In this document: positions 32,258 through 41,145 of the stretch, piece after piece | How the letters are laid out: every line of letters starts with the position of its first letter | Numbering within the stretch: position 1 is the stretch's first letter | Assembly: GCA_017550655.1 (NCBI GenBank) | Contig: JAFZOK010000017.1 | Span: 62,001 to 126,000, forward strand | DNA length: 64,000 nt | From: Bacteroidales bacterium | Lineage (GTDB): Bacteria > Bacteroidota > Bacteroidia > Bacteroidales > UBA932 | Direction of reading: 5' to 3' | Translations under genes and position numbers: made by a program | Notes under the pieces: generated by a model | The model's database searches: none | The model's input: the letters and a program-made list of their open reading frames with translations, nothing else | What the model was told of the DNA's origin: nothing

Positions 32258-33511
32258 TTAGTTTAATATCTCCTCGGCGACGGCGTTGATGAGTTTGCCG
32301 CGGAAAGTATCGGATCTGCCGGCATCGATGCAGTACTCCCAGTACATTGCGCCCAGCAGATTATGCTCTTTTGCAAAGCGGCACTTGGCGCGTATTGAAC
32401 GTTCGTTCTCAAAACCGAAAACAAACTTGCCGGTTGAATCGGCGATATAAGGGACCTCGGCGATTTCGTCCCATAGTTCCTGATAGCCTTCTCCGGGATC
32501 TCCAGTCTCCCAGAACTGAGGCTGGAGCGGATATTCCACTCCCCCGCCGCTCTTGCCGTAGAACGGCATTCCCATAACCAGTTTCGCAGGATTCAGACCA
32601 GCTGCAATGTGCATCATTACAGCCTCTTCCGTAGTGCATTGTCCTGCAACTTTGCTCTCCAGGGGATTATCATCCCCACTCAACTTAGAGGCAAAACGCC
32701 TGAAATAATCCTGATTTAAAATCACCGGTGTCTGATACATCTGGCCGTATTGCTGGGCAACAACAGAATCAGAAGGATAATCCATAAAGCCGAATCCCAT
32801 CCTCAGATTTCCGATGAGGCTGTCTCTCAGCAATTCCACCTCAAACCTCTTAAGCGGAGCGTGGTGATATGGAGCAACAGCCATATCGTAACTCATTATG
32901 TTGTAGAAATCTATGTAAGGGTCAACCGCCTTGAAATCTATGAATCTGGCCGTGGAAATCGTGGCAATGGTAAGAAGCCTGTCCTCTCCCAAGGCTTCAC
33001 GCAGTTCCTTAACCCAGAGCGTGAAGTTGTCGATATCTTTCTCAGAAGATGAAATCCCGGCAACTCCGCTGGAAGGATATTCCCAGTCCAGGTCTATTCC
33101 GTCAATCCCATACTCCTCCACAATCCTCTTGCAGTCAGACACAAACGCATGCCTGAAGGCAGTATCCGCAACCATCTCGCTGAAGCGTCCGCTCCCCCAT
33201 CCTCCAATAGAAAGCTGCATTCTTACCTGCCTCGAATGAGTCTTGTTATACTCGTTTTTCAGGTCGGCGATCTCCCTGAATCTTGCCGGATTCTCTATGC
33301 ATACCCTGGAAAAAGTGGAATCCACCCTGCCGAAAGCGTAATCTATATGAGTGACCTTGTCAAAATCCGGAAGAGGTTTCCCCTGTCCTCCGCTGACGTA
33401 TGCCACTACCACCGGACCTTTGTCCCCGTTGTCAACAATATCAGAAGATCCTCTGCAACTGCCAAGCAACAAAGCAACTGCAAGGATAATGGTTGTAAAA
33501 AGCCTGTACAT
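32258..33511 (-). CDS. glycoside hydrolase family 18 lipoprotein
   Basis: A 417-residue protein with a lipoprotein signal (TTIILAVALLLGSC). The GH18 catalytic signature DxxDxDxE is DGIDLDWEYPSSG (about residue 140-147), preceded by the SIGGWGSGRFSEM motif (about 105) and followed by YDMAVAPYH and MGMPFYGKSGG. The terminal W (GAMYWEYCIDAG) is also typical. GH18 enzymes cleave beta-1,4 GlcNAc linkages in chitin, peptidoglycan or N-glycans; the substrate is not set by these motifs. It is last in the ftsY-pheT-lipoprotein-GH18 series, eight bases after the lipoprotein gene. Confidence 0.92.
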   Translation of the reverse strand: MYRLFTTIILAVALLLGSCRGSSDIVDNGDKGPVVVAYVSGGQGKPLPDFDKVTHIDYAFGRVDSTFSRVCIENPARFREIADLKNEYNKTHSRQVRMQLSIGGWGSGRFSEMVADTAFRHAFVSDCKRIVEEYGIDGIDLDWEYPSSGVAGISSSEKDIDNFTLWVKELREALGEDRLLTIATISTARFIDFKAVDPYIDFYNIMSYDMAVAPYHHAPLKRFEVELLRDSLIGNLRMGFGFMDYPSDSVVAQQYGQMYQTPVILNQDYFRRFASKLSGDDNPLESKVAGQCTTEEAVMMHIAAGLNPAKLVMGMPFYGKSGGGVEYPLQPQFWETGDPGEGYQELWDEIAEVPYIADSTGKFVFGFENERSIRAKCRFAKEHNLLGAMYWEYCIDAGRSDTFRGKLINAVAEEILN

Positions 33512-33519
33512 GGAACTGA

Positions 33520-34209
33520 CTAGTTTTGCTGATAGTAAGAGATTGCGCGTTTGATGACAAAAGTATACTCACCCCACTTCTTTGTGCACAACAGCCAGTT
33601 GCCCATCCTGTCAAAATCCGATAACTCAATGGTATAAGAATCATTGTCTTCAACGAGGTTGAAATGAATGTATTCTTCCCGCTGAATGCCAATCACTAAA
33701 CCATTGCTATCCCTCTGATAAGTGACTTCCGTGTAATTGTCCATCTGATTGGTAGTTGTATATGTAATTGGGGCCTGGAACCCTTCACCGTCTCCATCTC
33801 CATAGGTTAGAACATTTATCCATGGGGCGTCTGACTCAAAGCAGATGGTTTCTATCCTGTCGCTGCCATCATAAAGCAATTCAGCATTCTCCTTGTTTCC
33901 CCCGCTACTGGTCCGCACAATCGAAGAGACTTTCCCGTTGGTGTCAAACTGTACGCATACAGGAAGGACGTGTTCCCCCTGGTCATAATTCACCGATTCA
34001 ACCCTCCCGTAAAGGTCAAAGGTTGCCAGGTCCTGAGACAGGTATTCATGTTTAACGGCTTCAACAGGCTGTTCCGCAACTGGTTCCTCCGCCTTTACCT
34101 CTGTTGGCACGGCTTTATTGGTGTCCGCAGTCTCTTCTTTCTGATCCCGGTTCTGTCCGCAGGCAGAGACAAGCAGTATGATAGCTGCTGCAAAAAAGAT
34201 GTTTTTCAT
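33520..34209 (-). CDS. hypothetical lipoprotein
   Basis: A 229-residue protein with the lipobox LLVSACG. Residues 22-50 are a Glu/Val/Ala-rich linker. The body contains repeated beta hairpin-like units (DLYGRVESVNYD, VQFDTNGKVSSIVRTS, LLYDGSDRIETICFES, VTYQRDSNGLVIGIQRE, LSDFDRMGNWLLC) like the short repeats of RHS/YD-like or DUF4595-type Bacteroidota proteins. No function can be named. It lies between pheT and the GH18 gene on the same strand and is probably co-transcribed with both. Confidence 0.72.
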   Translation of the reverse strand: MKNIFFAAAIILLVSACGQNRDQKEETADTNKAVPTEVKAEEPVAEQPVEAVKHEYLSQDLATFDLYGRVESVNYDQGEHVLPVCVQFDTNGKVSSIVRTSSGGNKENAELLYDGSDRIETICFESDAPWINVLTYGDGDGEGFQAPITYTTTNQMDNYTEVTYQRDSNGLVIGIQREEYIHFNLVEDNDSYTIELSDFDRMGNWLLCTKKWGEYTFVIKRAISYYQQN

Positions 34210-34231
34210 ATATGTTTTTTGTTGAGTTTCC

Positions 34232-36703
34232 CTATCTCAGTTCGGCTCCGAACTTCTCCTTGAACATTCTCAGGAGTTTATCCATAATGGCATCCACAGC
34301 CTTGTCTGTCAGGGTCTTTTCAGGGTCCTGCAAATAGAAGCTGATGGCGTACTGCTTCTTGCCTTCCGGAATCTTGTCTCCGGTATAGACATCGAAGAGT
34401 ACAATGTTCTTGAGGAGCTTCTTTTCTGACTGGTAGGCGGCATTTCTCAGCTCGGCGAAGCTTACCTTGTAATCCAGAAGCAGGGCAAGGTCTCTCTTTA
34501 CCTCCGGGAATCTCGGAAGCTCGGTGAACTTGACTGTATTCTTCTTTACCTTGGCAAGCAGGACATCCCAGCTGAACTCGGCGGCGTAAACCTTCTGCTT
34601 GATGCCGAACTTCTTGGCGAGACGGTCCTTGATGCATCCCATCGTGACAATCTCCTTTCCGCTGGAACGCAGCTTGTAGCTCAGGCCCTCGGAGAAAATG
34701 TCAGGAGCGGCGCCCTCCCAGTCCAGATCCTTCATCTCGATGCCGAATTTCTTCAGAAGGAGTTCAACATAGCCCTTCAGGGAGAAATAGTCTCCGCTGA
34801 CAGTCTGGCTTCTCCAGCTCTTGAGGCCTTCTCCTGTAACAAACAGGGCAAGCTTGGGCCTTTCGGTATATGCCTTAAGGGTGCTTCTCTCCTCCTCCGG
34901 CTTCACATAGTCCTTGTTGAAGGAATAAACGTTGCCGAACTCATAGAGCTTGAGCTGGCTCTCCTGGCGGTTGATGTTGTAAGCCACAACCTCCAGGCCG
35001 TTGAGAATCAGAGTCTGACGCATGCAGTTGAGGTCTGAACTCAATGGATTGCAGATCATAACCAGATTCTCTGCCGGATATGTCTTCAGGTCCTCATAAT
35101 ACGCGCTCTTTGTCAGGGAGTTGTTCATCGTCTCCATAAAGCCGTTGGAGGTAAGTATCTCGCAAGCGGTCTTGCGTATCTTCTCCGGATCCGGATGCGG
35201 AGCGATGTTCACTGAGCACTTGAGGCTTCCCGGAAGCGGAACGTTGTTGTAGCCCCAGATTCTGAGGACATCCTCAACAACATCGCACTCGCGATATACA
35301 TCCACCCTGTAGGTAGGAACCTTTACGATGCAACCCTTTTCATTTTCTTCCACGAACTCCATTTCAAGATATTCCAGAATCTCGCGGATCTTGCCTGCCC
35401 CTATCTTGCAACCCATGAGGGACTCCATACGGGCATAGTCAAGTTCTACGGTCTTCTTCTCTATTGGCTTGGAGATCACATCCTTCACAGGACCGACAAT
35501 CTTTCCGCCGGCAAGTTCCAGAACCAGCATTGCGGCTCTCTTGAGAGCATAAGGGACCATATTAGGGTCGCATCCCCTCTCGAAGCGGAAACTTGCCTCT
35601 GTCTTGAGTGTATGCCTCTTGGAAGTCTTTCTCACGAATACAGGATTGAAGTACGCGCTCTCCAGGAAAACGGAAGTGGTGCTGTCCTTTACGCCGCTGT
35701 CCAGTCCGCCGAATACTCCGGCAATGCACATAGGAGCCTCCGCGTTGCAGATCATAAGGTCCTGGCCGCTGAGCTTTCTCTCGACTCCGTCCAGAGTGGT
35801 GAAAGGAGTGCCTTCCTTGCAGAAATCAACCACGATCTTCCTTCCCTTGACATAATCCACATCAAAGGCATGGAGCGGGTTGCCGGTTTCTATGAGGATG
35901 TAATTTGTAATGTCAACGATGTTGTTGATCGGGCGGAAACCTACGCTAAGGAGCTTTTTCTTCATCCAGTCAGGAGATTCCTTTACAGTAATTCCCTCAA
36001 TGGTAAGGCCGCTGTATCGAGGAGCTCCTTCAGGCTGATTGACAACAACTTCCACTGCCTTGTCGCTTTCTTCTCCAGCCTTGAATCCATCAACTGAAGG
36101 AAGAGTGAGCTCTCCGCCCATACCGTTAAGCCTGAGGTATGCGCTGAGGTCTCTTGCTACTCCGATGAAAGAAGCCGCGTCTATGCGGTTCGGAGTAAGG
36201 CCGATGGTGTAAACCGTATCTGTCTTGAAACCGAAATAATCTCTTGCCTTAACGCCGACAGGAGTGCCTTCCGGAAGAACCATAATGCCGGAGTGGTCGC
36301 TGCCTACTCCAAGTTCATCCTCGGCGCAGAGCATTCCAAAGCTCTCCACTCCCCTGATCTTGGATTTCTTGATCTTGACATCCTGGCCGCCAATAACGAG
36401 CTTGGTGTTCAGGGTTGCAAGCATAACTTTCTGGCCAGCAGCAACATTTGGAGCGCCGCACACAACCTGGAGAATCTCTCCGCTTCCGCAGTCCACCTTG
36501 GTAACGTGGAGATGGTCAGAATCCGGATGAGGCTCGCACTCCAGTACCTTGGCGGTAACCACACCTTCCAGTCCGCCCGGAATCTCCTCCACCATATCCT
36601 GGTGCTCAACTTCCAAACCTATGTTGGTCAAAATCTGTGCAACCTCGTCTGGATTGAGGTTGAACTTGACATACTCTTTTAGCCAATTGTAAGAAATATC
36701 CAT
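34232..36703 (-). CDS. pheT: phenylalanyl-tRNA synthetase beta subunit
   Basis: An 823-residue subunit of the alpha2-beta2 enzyme that charges tRNA-Phe. N-terminal MDISYNWLKEYVKFNLNPDEVAQ and the EMAP/tRNA-binding-like region (about 38-155, AKVLECEPHPDSDHLHVTKVDCG) are clear. The B3/B4 editing domain with SRFERGCDP-like FRFERGCDP follows (about 380), then B5, the catalytic-like core and the C-terminal anticodon-binding domain (PRFPEVKRDLALLLD). Family length. It starts two bases after the ftsY stop. pheS is not in the window. Confidence 0.97.
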   Translation of the reverse strand: MDISYNWLKEYVKFNLNPDEVAQILTNIGLEVEHQDMVEEIPGGLEGVVTAKVLECEPHPDSDHLHVTKVDCGSGEILQVVCGAPNVAAGQKVMLATLNTKLVIGGQDVKIKKSKIRGVESFGMLCAEDELGVGSDHSGIMVLPEGTPVGVKARDYFGFKTDTVYTIGLTPNRIDAASFIGVARDLSAYLRLNGMGGELTLPSVDGFKAGEESDKAVEVVVNQPEGAPRYSGLTIEGITVKESPDWMKKKLLSVGFRPINNIVDITNYILIETGNPLHAFDVDYVKGRKIVVDFCKEGTPFTTLDGVERKLSGQDLMICNAEAPMCIAGVFGGLDSGVKDSTTSVFLESAYFNPVFVRKTSKRHTLKTEASFRFERGCDPNMVPYALKRAAMLVLELAGGKIVGPVKDVISKPIEKKTVELDYARMESLMGCKIGAGKIREILEYLEMEFVEENEKGCIVKVPTYRVDVYRECDVVEDVLRIWGYNNVPLPGSLKCSVNIAPHPDPEKIRKTACEILTSNGFMETMNNSLTKSAYYEDLKTYPAENLVMICNPLSSDLNCMRQTLILNGLEVVAYNINRQESQLKLYEFGNVYSFNKDYVKPEEERSTLKAYTERPKLALFVTGEGLKSWRSQTVSGDYFSLKGYVELLLKKFGIEMKDLDWEGAAPDIFSEGLSYKLRSSGKEIVTMGCIKDRLAKKFGIKQKVYAAEFSWDVLLAKVKKNTVKFTELPRFPEVKRDLALLLDYKVSFAELRNAAYQSEKKLLKNIVLFDVYTGDKIPEGKKQYAISFYLQDPEKTLTDKAVDAIMDKLLRMFKEKFGAELR

Positions 36704-36705
36704 AA

Positions 36706-37701
36706 TTAATCTTTTGTATTGTCAAACAATGAATCCACAAACTCTTCGCGGCTGAAAACCTTGAGGTTATCCACCTGTTCGCCGACTCCTATAAATTTAA
36801 CCGGAATCTTGAACTGCTCCGCGATGCCGATCACAACGCCACCCTTGGCGCTGCCGTCCAGCTTGGTTACGGCAAGAGAAGAGATATCGGTTGCCTTTGA
36901 AAACTCCTTCGCCTGAATAAGGGCGTTCTGCCCGGTAGATCCGTCAAGAACCAGCATAACATCGTGAGGAGCATCGGGAACAACCTTCTTCATCACATTC
37001 TTTATCTTGGTCAGCTCGTTCATAAGGCCCACCTTGTTATGAAGCCTTCCGGCGGTGTCTATTATCACCACGTCCATTCCCTTTGCAACAGCGGAACTTA
37101 CAGTGTCAAAGGCGACTGCGGCAGGATCCGCTCCCATTTTCTGCTTCACGATCTCCACTCCGGCCCTCTGAGCCCAGATATCCAGCTGCTCAACCGCTGC
37201 GGCGCGGAATGTATCTGCGGCGCCTATCATAACCTTCTTTCCTGCAGCCTTGAGCTGTGAGGCAATCTTTCCGATTGTAGTTGTCTTTCCAACTCCGTTA
37301 ACCCCCACAACCATCATTATGTAAGGCTTCCTGGAGAAATCGAAGACCTTGCTGTTATCCTTGAAAGCGGTTTCCACATAATCATCATCAGAAACACCGG
37401 TTGTGGAAGCGACGGTAAGCATATCCGAGATTTCCTCCTTGAGAATCTCCATCACCTTGTCAGTGGTAATTCCCTTTTCCCTGCGAACCCTTTCCTGGAG
37501 ACGGTCCATAATCTTGGTTGTAGTCTCTATTCCGACATCGGAACCGATGAGGGCTTCCTCAATGCTCTCCAGAACCTCGTCATCCACAACGCTTTTGCCC
37601 ATAAGGGCATCAGCCATCCTAGAAAAAAATCCCCGCCTGGTCTTGTGAAGGCCAAGGTCCAAAGACGAATCCGTTTTTTTCTTTCTTGAGAAAAGTCCCA
37701 T
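36706..37701 (-). CDS. ftsY: signal recognition particle receptor FtsY
   Basis: A 331-residue SRP GTPase. A short basic N-terminus (MGLFSRKKKTDSS) replaces the long acidic A domain of E. coli. The N domain follows, then the G domain: GVNGVGKTTTIGKIA (P-loop, about 135), DTFRAAAVEQL, DTAGRLHNK, TKLDGSAKGG and GVGEQVDNL. It receives SRP-ribosome complexes at the inner membrane. A TATATTTG -7 box on the minus strand (37733-37740) lies next to the terminator of the preceding ribosomal-protein unit. Confidence 0.96.
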   Translation of the reverse strand: MGLFSRKKKTDSSLDLGLHKTRRGFFSRMADALMGKSVVDDEVLESIEEALIGSDVGIETTTKIMDRLQERVRREKGITTDKVMEILKEEISDMLTVASTTGVSDDDYVETAFKDNSKVFDFSRKPYIMMVVGVNGVGKTTTIGKIASQLKAAGKKVMIGAADTFRAAAVEQLDIWAQRAGVEIVKQKMGADPAAVAFDTVSSAVAKGMDVVIIDTAGRLHNKVGLMNELTKIKNVMKKVVPDAPHDVMLVLDGSTGQNALIQAKEFSKATDISSLAVTKLDGSAKGGVVIGIAEQFKIPVKFIGVGEQVDNLKVFSREEFVDSLFDNTKD

Positions 37702-37743
37702 ACCGCTTTATCTTATCGTTGAAATTAACTTACAAATATAATC

Positions 37744-37774
37744 AAAAAAGGGGATGACCGGATTGGTCATCCCC
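37744..37774 (-). terminator. intrinsic terminator after the DUF4295 gene
   Basis: GGGGATGACC (37750-37759) and GGTCATCCCC (37765-37774) form a 10-bp stem with a 5-base loop. TTTTTT follows on the minus strand. Confidence 0.9.
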
Positions 37775-37797
37775 TAACTTGCGCGATGGTCCAGAAA

Positions 37798-37965
37798 TTA
37801 GTTCTTCTTGCCTGCGAGGAACTCCTTCTCCTGTCCTACAGGAACAACAGCCTCTTCGAAATAGTAAGAACCGGTCTTCTTGCTTCTGACCATACGGATA
37901 CATTTAACAACATTCTTATTCTGAGACTTGTCGCCAGCGAACGTTGCAACCGCTTTCTTTGCCAT
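37798..37965 (-). CDS. DUF4295 small basic protein
   Basis: A 55-residue protein read as MAKKAVATFAG, KCIRMVRSKKTGSYYFEEAVV and ending EFLAGKKN. It is the DUF4295 protein that in Bacteroidota regularly sits behind rpmB and rpmG. Basic N-terminus and context suggest a ribosome-associated or RNA-binding role, unproven. It starts 16 bases after rpmG, and its stop is followed by the terminator at 37744-37774. Confidence 0.9.
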   Translation of the reverse strand: MAKKAVATFAGDKSQNKNVVKCIRMVRSKKTGSYYFEEAVVPVGQEKEFLAGKKN

Positions 37966-37981
37966 ATTCTAAACGTTTTAA

Positions 37982-38164
37982 TTATTTAACTTCTCTGTGC
38001 AGCGTAACTCTCTTGAGGTAAGGATTGTACTTCTTACGCTCCAGACGCTGGTTTGTGTTCTTCTTGTTCTTGGTGGTGATGTAACGGCTCATGCCCGGAA
38101 CACCGCTCTCCCTCTGCTCTGTGCACTCGAGGATAACCTGAACTCTGTTTTCTTTCTTTGCCAT
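37982..38164 (-). CDS. rpmG: 50S ribosomal protein L33
   Basis: A 60-residue protein: [43 protein letters not shown]. The CxxC pairs of the zinc-ribbon form are missing (only one Cys), so this is the C-minus paralogue. A strong Shine-Dalgarno AAGGAGG (38172-38178 on the minus strand) overlaps the rpmB stop and lies seven bases before the ATG, uncommon in this phylum. Confidence 0.96.
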   Translation of the reverse strand: MAKKENRVQVILECTEQRESGVPGMSRYITTKNKKNTNQRLERKKYNPYLKRVTLHREVK

Positions 38165-38176
38165 AGCCTAACCTCC

Positions 38177-38419
38177 TTAAACGATGTCTATATAACCATT
38201 ATCCATAGCCTTCTTGAGCTCAGCCTCGAGGCCATTCTTGTTGATGTTGCGCATACCTGCGGCGCTAACCTTAAGGGTAACGAACCTCTTCTCGCTCTCC
38301 AGCCAGAACCTCTTCTCTCTCAGATTAACGGCGAATTCACGCTTGGTGCGCCTCTTTGAGTGAGAAACGTTGTTACCAATCATTCTCTTTTTACCTGTGA
38401 TTTGACAAACCCTTGCCAT
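38177..38419 (-). CDS. rpmB: 50S ribosomal protein L28
   Basis: An 80-residue protein with the family N-terminus [11 protein letters not shown] and [18 protein letters not shown], followed by [20 protein letters not shown]. It leads the rpmB-rpmG-DUF4295 unit, 12 bases before rpmG. Upstream, CATATTTG with a TTTG 20 bases further (38460-38491) gives a near-consensus promoter whose -33 box overlaps the end of lepB. Confidence 0.97.
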   Translation of the reverse strand: MARVCQITGKKRMIGNNVSHSKRRTKREFAVNLREKRFWLESEKRFVTLKVSAAGMRNINKNGLEAELKKAMDNGYIDIV

Positions 38420-38459
38420 AACTGTATCTTTTTATTTTTATAATTTCAAAATCGGGGTG

Positions 38460-38491
38460 CAAATATGAGAAATATTTTTCTAATTCCCAAA
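38460..38491 (-). promoter_or_regulatory. promoter of rpmB-rpmG-DUF4295
   Basis: On the minus strand TTTG (38488-38491), 20 bases, CATATTTG (38460-38467); the first T of the -7 box is a C. The leader would be about 35 bases. Confidence 0.5.
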
Positions 38492-39841
38492 TCAAATGTT
38501 TCTTACAAACTTAAAAATGCGGTTCCACCTGATACTCTGAGGGAAACTGCGGTACCTGTCTCTTGAGAACCATACCAGGTACGGAGTTCCTACTATATGG
38601 TCTTCCGGAACAAAGCCCCAATACCTGGAATCCAGAGAATTGTGGCGGTTATCACCCATCATCCAGTAGTAATCCTGACGGAATGTGTAGGTGGTTGTTT
38701 CCTCACCGTTAATGAAGAATTTACCGTCTTTTTCCTCCAAAGAATTATCCTCGTATGATGTAATAATTCTGCGATAAAGGGAGATGTTTTTCCCGTCCAG
38801 GGTAACAGTTGCGCCTGCCTGCGGAATCCATATTGGACCGTAATTGTCCCTTGTCCACCGCCTGAGAGTGTCGAACGGGAAAAGCATAAGCGGAGAATCC
38901 GGATAATCCGGAGGATATACGTCTATGTTTTCCTCAATCTTCAGCACTGCCGGGAAGCGGGAGAACTTTTCAGCTTCTTCCGCCGTCAGGGATATGTCCG
39001 GATAGCCCGGAAGTGAAGGGTCAAACTGGGCATCCTCAGGATTGATCCTCATATCGTCCAGGGTTATCTTGTTGATCGGGTCTCCCTTAGTAACGACGGT
39101 GTAGGAACTCTGAATCGTGTTTCTCTGCGGTTCCTTCTTGCGGTTCACATAAACGGCTCCGTCTATAACCTGGAGAGTGTCTCCCGGAATGGCCACGCAC
39201 CTCTTTACATAATTGTCTTTCTTGTCCTTAGGACGGACAATCATAGGACCGTAAGCGGCAACGATAGCCTCCCTGTCTCCTCCGTTCAGGCGAACCATCT
39301 GGTAATAGTCTGCCTGCGGAATCTGCTTGAGGACAGTATCTCCGTGAGGGAAAGAGAACACTACGATATCGTAGCGCTTAACCTTCCCGAAACCTTTAAG
39401 TCTGCGGTACTTGTTCTGTATGAGGGTAGAATAGGATTCTCCGCCGAAGATCGAATTGTGGACCAGCGGAACGGAAAGCGGAGTCTGCGGAATCTTTGGA
39501 CCATAGGCCACCTTGGAGACAAAGAGATAGTCTCCGGTGAACAGGGTCTTTTCCATAGACGGAGAAGGGATGGTGAAAGCCTCGAACCAGAATATCTTTA
39601 TCACCATAGCGGCAACTACGGCAAAGATACCTGCATCGAGCCAGTCCAGAAGGGTATCGGTGAAGTTACCCTTCTTCTCCTTCCGCCTCCAGAAAGCCCA
39701 CTTGACCTTCTTGGTCACGTATAAATCGAAAATTACCGGCAAGCCCAAAAGCCACCAGTAATTTCCGAGCCATATGACCCATAAAAGGTAAAGCCCTCCC
39801 CAAAGGGCGAACTTAAACCATTTATTCCGCCAGAATCCCAT
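38492..39841 (-). CDS. lepB: signal peptidase I, long Bacteroidota form
   Basis: A 449-residue S26 peptidase that removes Sec signal peptides. Two N-terminal transmembrane segments (about 8-35 and 70-90) precede the catalytic serine in FTIPSPSMEKTLFTGDYLFVSK (about 95) and the lysine in NYVKRCVAIPGDTLQ (about 210). Box E, MMGDNRHNSLDSRYWGFVPE, is near 395. An insertion of about 130 residues between boxes D and E is usual in this phylum. It lies 11 bases after rplT and is probably read with it. Confidence 0.95.
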   Translation of the reverse strand: MGFWRNKWFKFALWGGLYLLWVIWLGNYWWLLGLPVIFDLYVTKKVKWAFWRRKEKKGNFTDTLLDWLDAGIFAVVAAMVIKIFWFEAFTIPSPSMEKTLFTGDYLFVSKVAYGPKIPQTPLSVPLVHNSIFGGESYSTLIQNKYRRLKGFGKVKRYDIVVFSFPHGDTVLKQIPQADYYQMVRLNGGDREAIVAAYGPMIVRPKDKKDNYVKRCVAIPGDTLQVIDGAVYVNRKKEPQRNTIQSSYTVVTKGDPINKITLDDMRINPEDAQFDPSLPGYPDISLTAEEAEKFSRFPAVLKIEENIDVYPPDYPDSPLMLFPFDTLRRWTRDNYGPIWIPQAGATVTLDGKNISLYRRIITSYEDNSLEEKDGKFFINGEETTTYTFRQDYYWMMGDNRHNSLDSRYWGFVPEDHIVGTPYLVWFSRDRYRSFPQSIRWNRIFKFVRNI

Positions 39842-39852
39842 CTACGGTCATA

Positions 39853-40197
39853 TTAGTCCAAAGACTTTACTACCTTCTCGAAAGCCTGAGGGTTATTCAT
39901 AGCCAGATCGGCGAGGACCTTGCGGTTGAGGCTTACATTGTTCTTTGCAAGCTTGCCGATGAACTGGGAGTAATTCAGACCGTAAGCTCTTACGGCTGCG
40001 TTGATTCTCTGGATCCAGAGTACCCTGTAGTTCTTTTTCTTGTCCTTGCGGTCGTTGTAGGCGTGTGTCCAACCTTTCTCAAGGGTGTTCTTTGCTACGG
40101 TGTAGACGTTAGCCCTTGCGTGGAAGTTGCCTTTAGTCTGCTTTAAGATTTTCTTGCGTCTTGCTCTTGACGCTACAGAATTTACACTTCTTGGCAT
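39853..40197 (-). CDS. rplT: 50S ribosomal protein L20
   Basis: A 114-residue protein with the basic N-terminal arm [19 protein letters not shown] and the globular part ending in [30 protein letters not shown]. It is essential early in 50S assembly and in other bacteria represses its own operon. An 84-base gap to rpmI holds the hairpin at 40217-40253. Confidence 0.97.
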   Translation of the reverse strand: MPRSVNSVASRARRKKILKQTKGNFHARANVYTVAKNTLEKGWTHAYNDRKDKKKNYRVLWIQRINAAVRAYGLNYSQFIGKLAKNNVSLNRKVLADLAMNNPQAFEKVVKSLD

Positions 40198-40216
40198 AAT
40201 TCATTGTTTTTGGAAG

Positions 40217-40253
40217 CCAGCGCTCTTCTCCAATAAGAGACTTGTTCTGCTGG
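40217..40253 (-). promoter_or_regulatory. hairpin in the rpmI-rplT gap, possible L20 regulatory site
   Basis: On the minus strand CCAGC (40249-40253) pairs with GCTGG (40217-40221) and, inside it, CTCTT (40235-40239) with AAGAG (40223-40227), leaving an asymmetric internal loop. It ends 20 bases before the rplT ATG. Position and shape fit a ribosomal-protein leader; there is no T-tract. Confidence 0.4.
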
Positions 40254-40281
40254 ACGTCCGGTTAATAATTTAGTTAACTCA

Positions 40282-40476
40282 TTAAGAGAGTATAAGCTGT
40301 TTAACTCTCTTCTCGTCACTGCCTGCGATCACACCGGAGTAAGCAAGATTTCTCTTGCGCTTGGTGGTCTTCTTAGTCAAAATATGACTGTGGTAGGCAT
40401 GACGCCTTTTGATTTTACCCGAGCCAGTAAGCTCGAAACGCTTTTTGGCACTGGACTTGGTCTTTAATTTTGGCAT
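40282..40476 (-). CDS. rpmI: 50S ribosomal protein L35
   Basis: A 64-residue protein, [20 protein letters not shown] followed by [24 protein letters not shown]. The start at 40476 is the canonical MPK; nine upstream codons in frame overlap infC and are not used. It begins four bases after the infC stop. Confidence 0.97.
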   Translation of the reverse strand: MPKLKTKSSAKKRFELTGSGKIKRRHAYHSHILTKKTTKRKRNLAYSGVIAGSDEKRVKQLILS

Positions 40477-40480
40477 ATCT

Positions 40481-41113
40481 TTACTTTTTTTTAATAGGTG
40501 CAATTATCATTGTCATCCTCTTTCCTTCAAGGAGTGGCATCTTTTCCGCCTTTCCGAACTCCTCAAGCTCTACGGCAAATCTCAGAAGGAGCTTTTCTCC
40601 CTGCTCCGAGAACAGGATCGAGCGACCCTTGAAAAAGACGTACGCTTTCACCTTGTTGCCTTCCTTGAGGAAGTTCTTGGCGTGGTTCAACTTAAACTGG
40701 AAGTCGTGCTCGTCGGTCTGAGGACCGAAACGCAGTTCCTTGATCTCGGTCTTGGCTGCGTTGGCCTTCATTTCCTTGGCCTTCTTCTTCTGCTGGTAGA
40801 CGTACTTCTGGTAATCTACTATCCTGCAGACAGGAGGGGTTGCATTAGGCACAATCTCAACCAAATCAAGCTCCATTTCCTGGGCCATTTTCAATGCCTG
40901 TGCTATCGGGTAAATCTTCTGCTCAGGCACATTGTCTCCGACTACCCTGACTTCGGGTACTCTGATCTGCTCGTTGAAACGCGGGCCTTCGTCTTCCTTG
41001 CGGAAGTTTTTCTGCCCTTTCAAGCCCGGCTTGCCTGCCTGGTTTGCCGGCTTGTGGAATTGGTTGGTTCCCTGTGGCTTAAATCCACCGGAACGGGGTT
41101 TGAATGCTGCGAT
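40481..41113 (-). CDS. infC: translation initiation factor IF-3, apparent AUC start
   Basis: A protein of 210 residues. Core: [56 protein letters not shown] (N-domain and linker) and [40 protein letters not shown] (C-domain). There is no ATG, GTG or TTG start that fits: the only in-frame TTG (41023) is internal and has no ribosome site. Further upstream an ATC at 41111-41113 lies seven bases behind a perfect AGGAGG (41121-41126), and the frame is open between them. Starting there adds a basic, Gly/Pro-rich tail ([14 protein letters not shown]). Rare AUU/AUC/AUA starts are a known feature of infC, where IF-3 discriminates against them and so represses itself. It is 32 bases behind thrS. Confidence 0.9.
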   Translation of the reverse strand: MAAFKPRSGGFKPQGTNQFHKPANQAGKPGLKGQKNFRKEDEGPRFNEQIRVPEVRVVGDNVPEQKIYPIAQALKMAQEMELDLVEIVPNATPPVCRIVDYQKYVYQQKKKAKEMKANAAKTEIKELRFGPQTDEHDFQFKLNHAKNFLKEGNKVKAYVFFKGRSILFSEQGEKLLLRFAVELEEFGKAEKMPLLEGKRMTMIIAPIKKK

Positions 41114-41120
41114 ACGCTAT

Positions 41121-41126
41121 CCTCCT
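41121..41126 (-). promoter_or_regulatory. strong Shine-Dalgarno deciding the infC start
   Basis: AGGAGG on the minus strand, seven bases before the ATC at 41113. Genes in this window mostly lack such a site, so its presence supports the non-standard start codon. Confidence 0.75.
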
Positions 41127-41145
41127 ATTTTAAGTTAAACTTTAT

